The notes under the pieces are model-generated. The model was not told the DNA's origin. It saw only the letters and a list, made by a program, of their open reading frames with translations, and ran no database searches. A stretch of DNA of 64,000 nt, from positions 62,001-126,000 of the forward strand of contig NW_024468268.1 in NCBI RefSeq assembly GCF_002104995.1, in the 5' to 3' direction. Within the stretch, counting starts at the first letter, position 1; each line of letters starts with the position of its first letter. Of this stretch, positions 62,214 to 64,000 are shown piece by piece. The position numbers and the translations under genes were made by a program. Origin of the DNA: Linderina pennispora (taxonomy: Eukaryota; Kickxellomycota; Kickxellomycetes; Kickxellales; Kickxellaceae).

Positions 62214-64000
62214 ATGGGTAGACCAGACGTGGTAGACTTGACACAGGTCGATTCTGAAAGTGATCGCAGCGATACCAACAACGACGACGACGTCTCCATC
62301 GTCTACACGATACCTGCTCTCAAGCGCCTAAAGCCAAGTCCGTCACCACCGCCATCAACTATCCAGACATCTGCATACACTGAAGTTCCCACCCAGCCCA
62401 ACACCGTACTTGTGCTGGCTGAGGGCCGCTCGGTGTGTAGCGAGTTAGCATTCAGCTTTATCGACCTGACAACCAGCAAGTGCTGGGTGACGCAGTACGC
62501 TGACACTGCCAGCTTCGCCCACACCATCTACAGCCTGACCTTCCTGCGCCCACACACTATCCTGGTGCCCCGCGCCATGTGGGTCGGCAAGTCAAAGTGT
62601 ATGCGAACGATTCGCAGATATCTGCCCTGGGCGTCGGTGCAAATGCTCGATCGGAGATTGTTTGACGATGGCGCGGGCATGCGTTTTGTAAGCGAGATGT
62701 GTGTGCCAGAGATCTTGCCTGGGTTGAGACGGTGCTTGAGGGATAAGCAGTATACATATGCAGCTGTTAATGCCCTGTTTACATACTTGGGCCAGAATCA
62801 CGACTGTGTGTATGCAAAGGCGTCAGTCTACTTTGAATACAGGCAGATGGAAGGTAGGCATAGCTTGTAATCTGAGTGCCTCCTTAAGCGTAATATCTGG
62901 TATCCTACTCAGATCCTCTAATATGCAGAGCACCTGTAGGCACCATGCAGATAGGTAAGTCGTACATTCCTAACTTTGCATTTCCTTTACATGGCTATTA
63001 ATGGGGCAGCCATTCCTTTAGATCCTGGAGCGTGGCACGATCTTCAACTTACCGAACCTTCAGGATCGAGAAACAACAAGCAAAACTGCTCGCTACTTGC
63101 CTCCCTCAAGCATACACATACCAAAATGGGCGAGCGCCTTCTCCGTGCCAACATTCTGCAGCCGTCAACTGATCTGTCAACCATCACTGGGCGCCAATGC
63201 GCAGTTGAGGATCTCCTGGATAATGAGGACATATTTTTCAGCCTGTCGCTCTCCCTTGCAGAATTCCCTGATATCGACAGCGTCATAACCGCACTGGTTC
63301 GCTTGCCGGAGGCAAAAACTGTACGCCAAGCAACGCAGGTAATCAACAACGTGCTGCATGTAAAGCATGTTCTGGAGACATCGCTGGCCATTGCTGGCTC
63401 GCTGAACGGGGCAGTGCAGAGTGAACTACTTTGTGAAATCGCTACCAGCCTAGGCGATTTGCGTGCTGGTGAGCTTTTGGCAGTAATCCATGCGGTGGTG
63501 CGCGCTGACATACAGGTTGAGAAATCGGCACAGGCGATCCGCAGCCAGCGCTGCCACATGGTAAAGGATAGTGTCGATGGGTTTCTCGATGTTTCGCGCT
63601 CAATCTTCGATGCAGTGTCGCAGCAGGTTATTGACCTTGTCGAGCAGTATGCCAATGAATTACAGATCTCGATCAAGGCTGTGTATCGGCCAAACATTGG
63701 GTACATCATGTCATGCAGGTCTGATTGCTTCAGCGACGGTGTGCCGGAGGAGTTTTTGAATTTTGTGCGCAAAAAGTCTCAGTGCACATTCACGACGCTG
63801 GACTTGGTAAAGCTGAACAATCGCCTGGCGTCGGTAGTCAGCGAGATCAACATATTGACGGAAAAGTATGTGAGAAGCCCTGCTAATGGCGTACACGTAC
63901 ACTCTATTAACACCACACATGTTTCTTTTCCTGTAGGGCTATAAAATCTGTTGCAGATACAATAAGCAGCAATATCGTCCTGCTATACAAGATATCTGAG
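62214..64000 (+). CDS. MutS homologue MSH4, N-terminal and core part, runs off the window
   Basis: Meiosis-specific MutS protein; with MSH5 it stabilises crossover intermediates (ZMM pathway). Exon 1 is 62214-62853 (donor GTAGGC), exon 2 62913-62954 (donor GTAAGT), exon 3 63022-63865 (donor GTATGT), exon 4 from 63937 to beyond 64000; all phases agree. The N-terminus is disordered. The connector domain starts VLVLAEGRSVCSELAFSFIDL, then TKCWVTQYADTASFAHTIYSLTFLRP. The core has GTMQID, DLQL, SLLASLKHTHTKMGERLLRANILQP, RQCAVEDLL and long helices, ending AIKSV and LLYKISE. The mismatch-binding domain I of MSH2/3/6 is absent, as is normal in MSH4. The ATPase domain must lie past the window. Confidence 0.9.

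Overview
The window is nuclear DNA of a fungus. Genes are short and close together, often in divergent pairs, and the few introns are small GT-AG introns with GTAAGT/GTATGT-like donors. The gene set is fungal or general eukaryotic: a Tao3/Mor2 (Furry) morphogenesis protein, glycogen synthase, She9/Mdm33, a nucleolar-type FKBP, ARPC4, RPL36, Sft2, the CCR4-NOT deadenylase CAF1, BZW/5MP, an EFM5-type methyltransferase and MSH4. A tandem GDSL-esterase family, F-box-like orphans and a Fanzor relic suggest an early-diverging filamentous fungus, perhaps Kickxellomycotina. That placement is inference.

Layout. 0.3-2 kb: a broken MFS (DHA2) transporter. 3.6-11.4 kb: the Furry/Tao3 gene. 11.9-15.9 kb: pieces of a minus-strand membrane-protein gene (CLPTM1-like N-terminal part) with a plus-strand Fanzor (eukaryotic TnpB-like RNA-guided nuclease) relic between them. 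16.6-17.3 kb: an orphan. 17.6-19.8 kb: glycogen synthase. 20.8-26.1 kb: a secreted GDSL esterase, an orphan, a ZIP zinc transporter and a three-exon complex I subunit gene. 27-34 kb: four tandem GDSL esterase copies, all interrupted. 34.3-38.5 kb: She9, FKBP, ARPC4 and RPL36. 39-45 kb: an orphan, a transferase-family (BAHD-like) acyltransferase and two F-box-like genes. 45.8-59.1 kb: EFM5-like methyltransferase, two PPTC7-type phosphatases, BZW/5MP, a GSKIP-domain protein, a nucleotide-sugar transporter, CAF1, SFT2 and a large orphan. 59.4-62.1 kb: a tandem pair of membrane SDRs. 62.2 kb to the end: the 5' part of MSH4.

The main caution is indels. Reading frames break by single bases in many genes, including conserved ones (ARPC4, She9, FKBP, glycogen synthase). 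Breaks cluster at 0.3-8 kb and 27-41 kb, while 42-59 kb is clean. Where length can be checked against the family, removing one base per break gives a normal length, so many breaks look like insertion-type assembly errors. The MFS gene, the Fanzor and the first GDSL copy also carry defects that look real.

The most unusual content is the Fanzor relic at 13.7-15.1 kb, which stops exactly where an opposite-strand gene fragment begins and may have split that gene.
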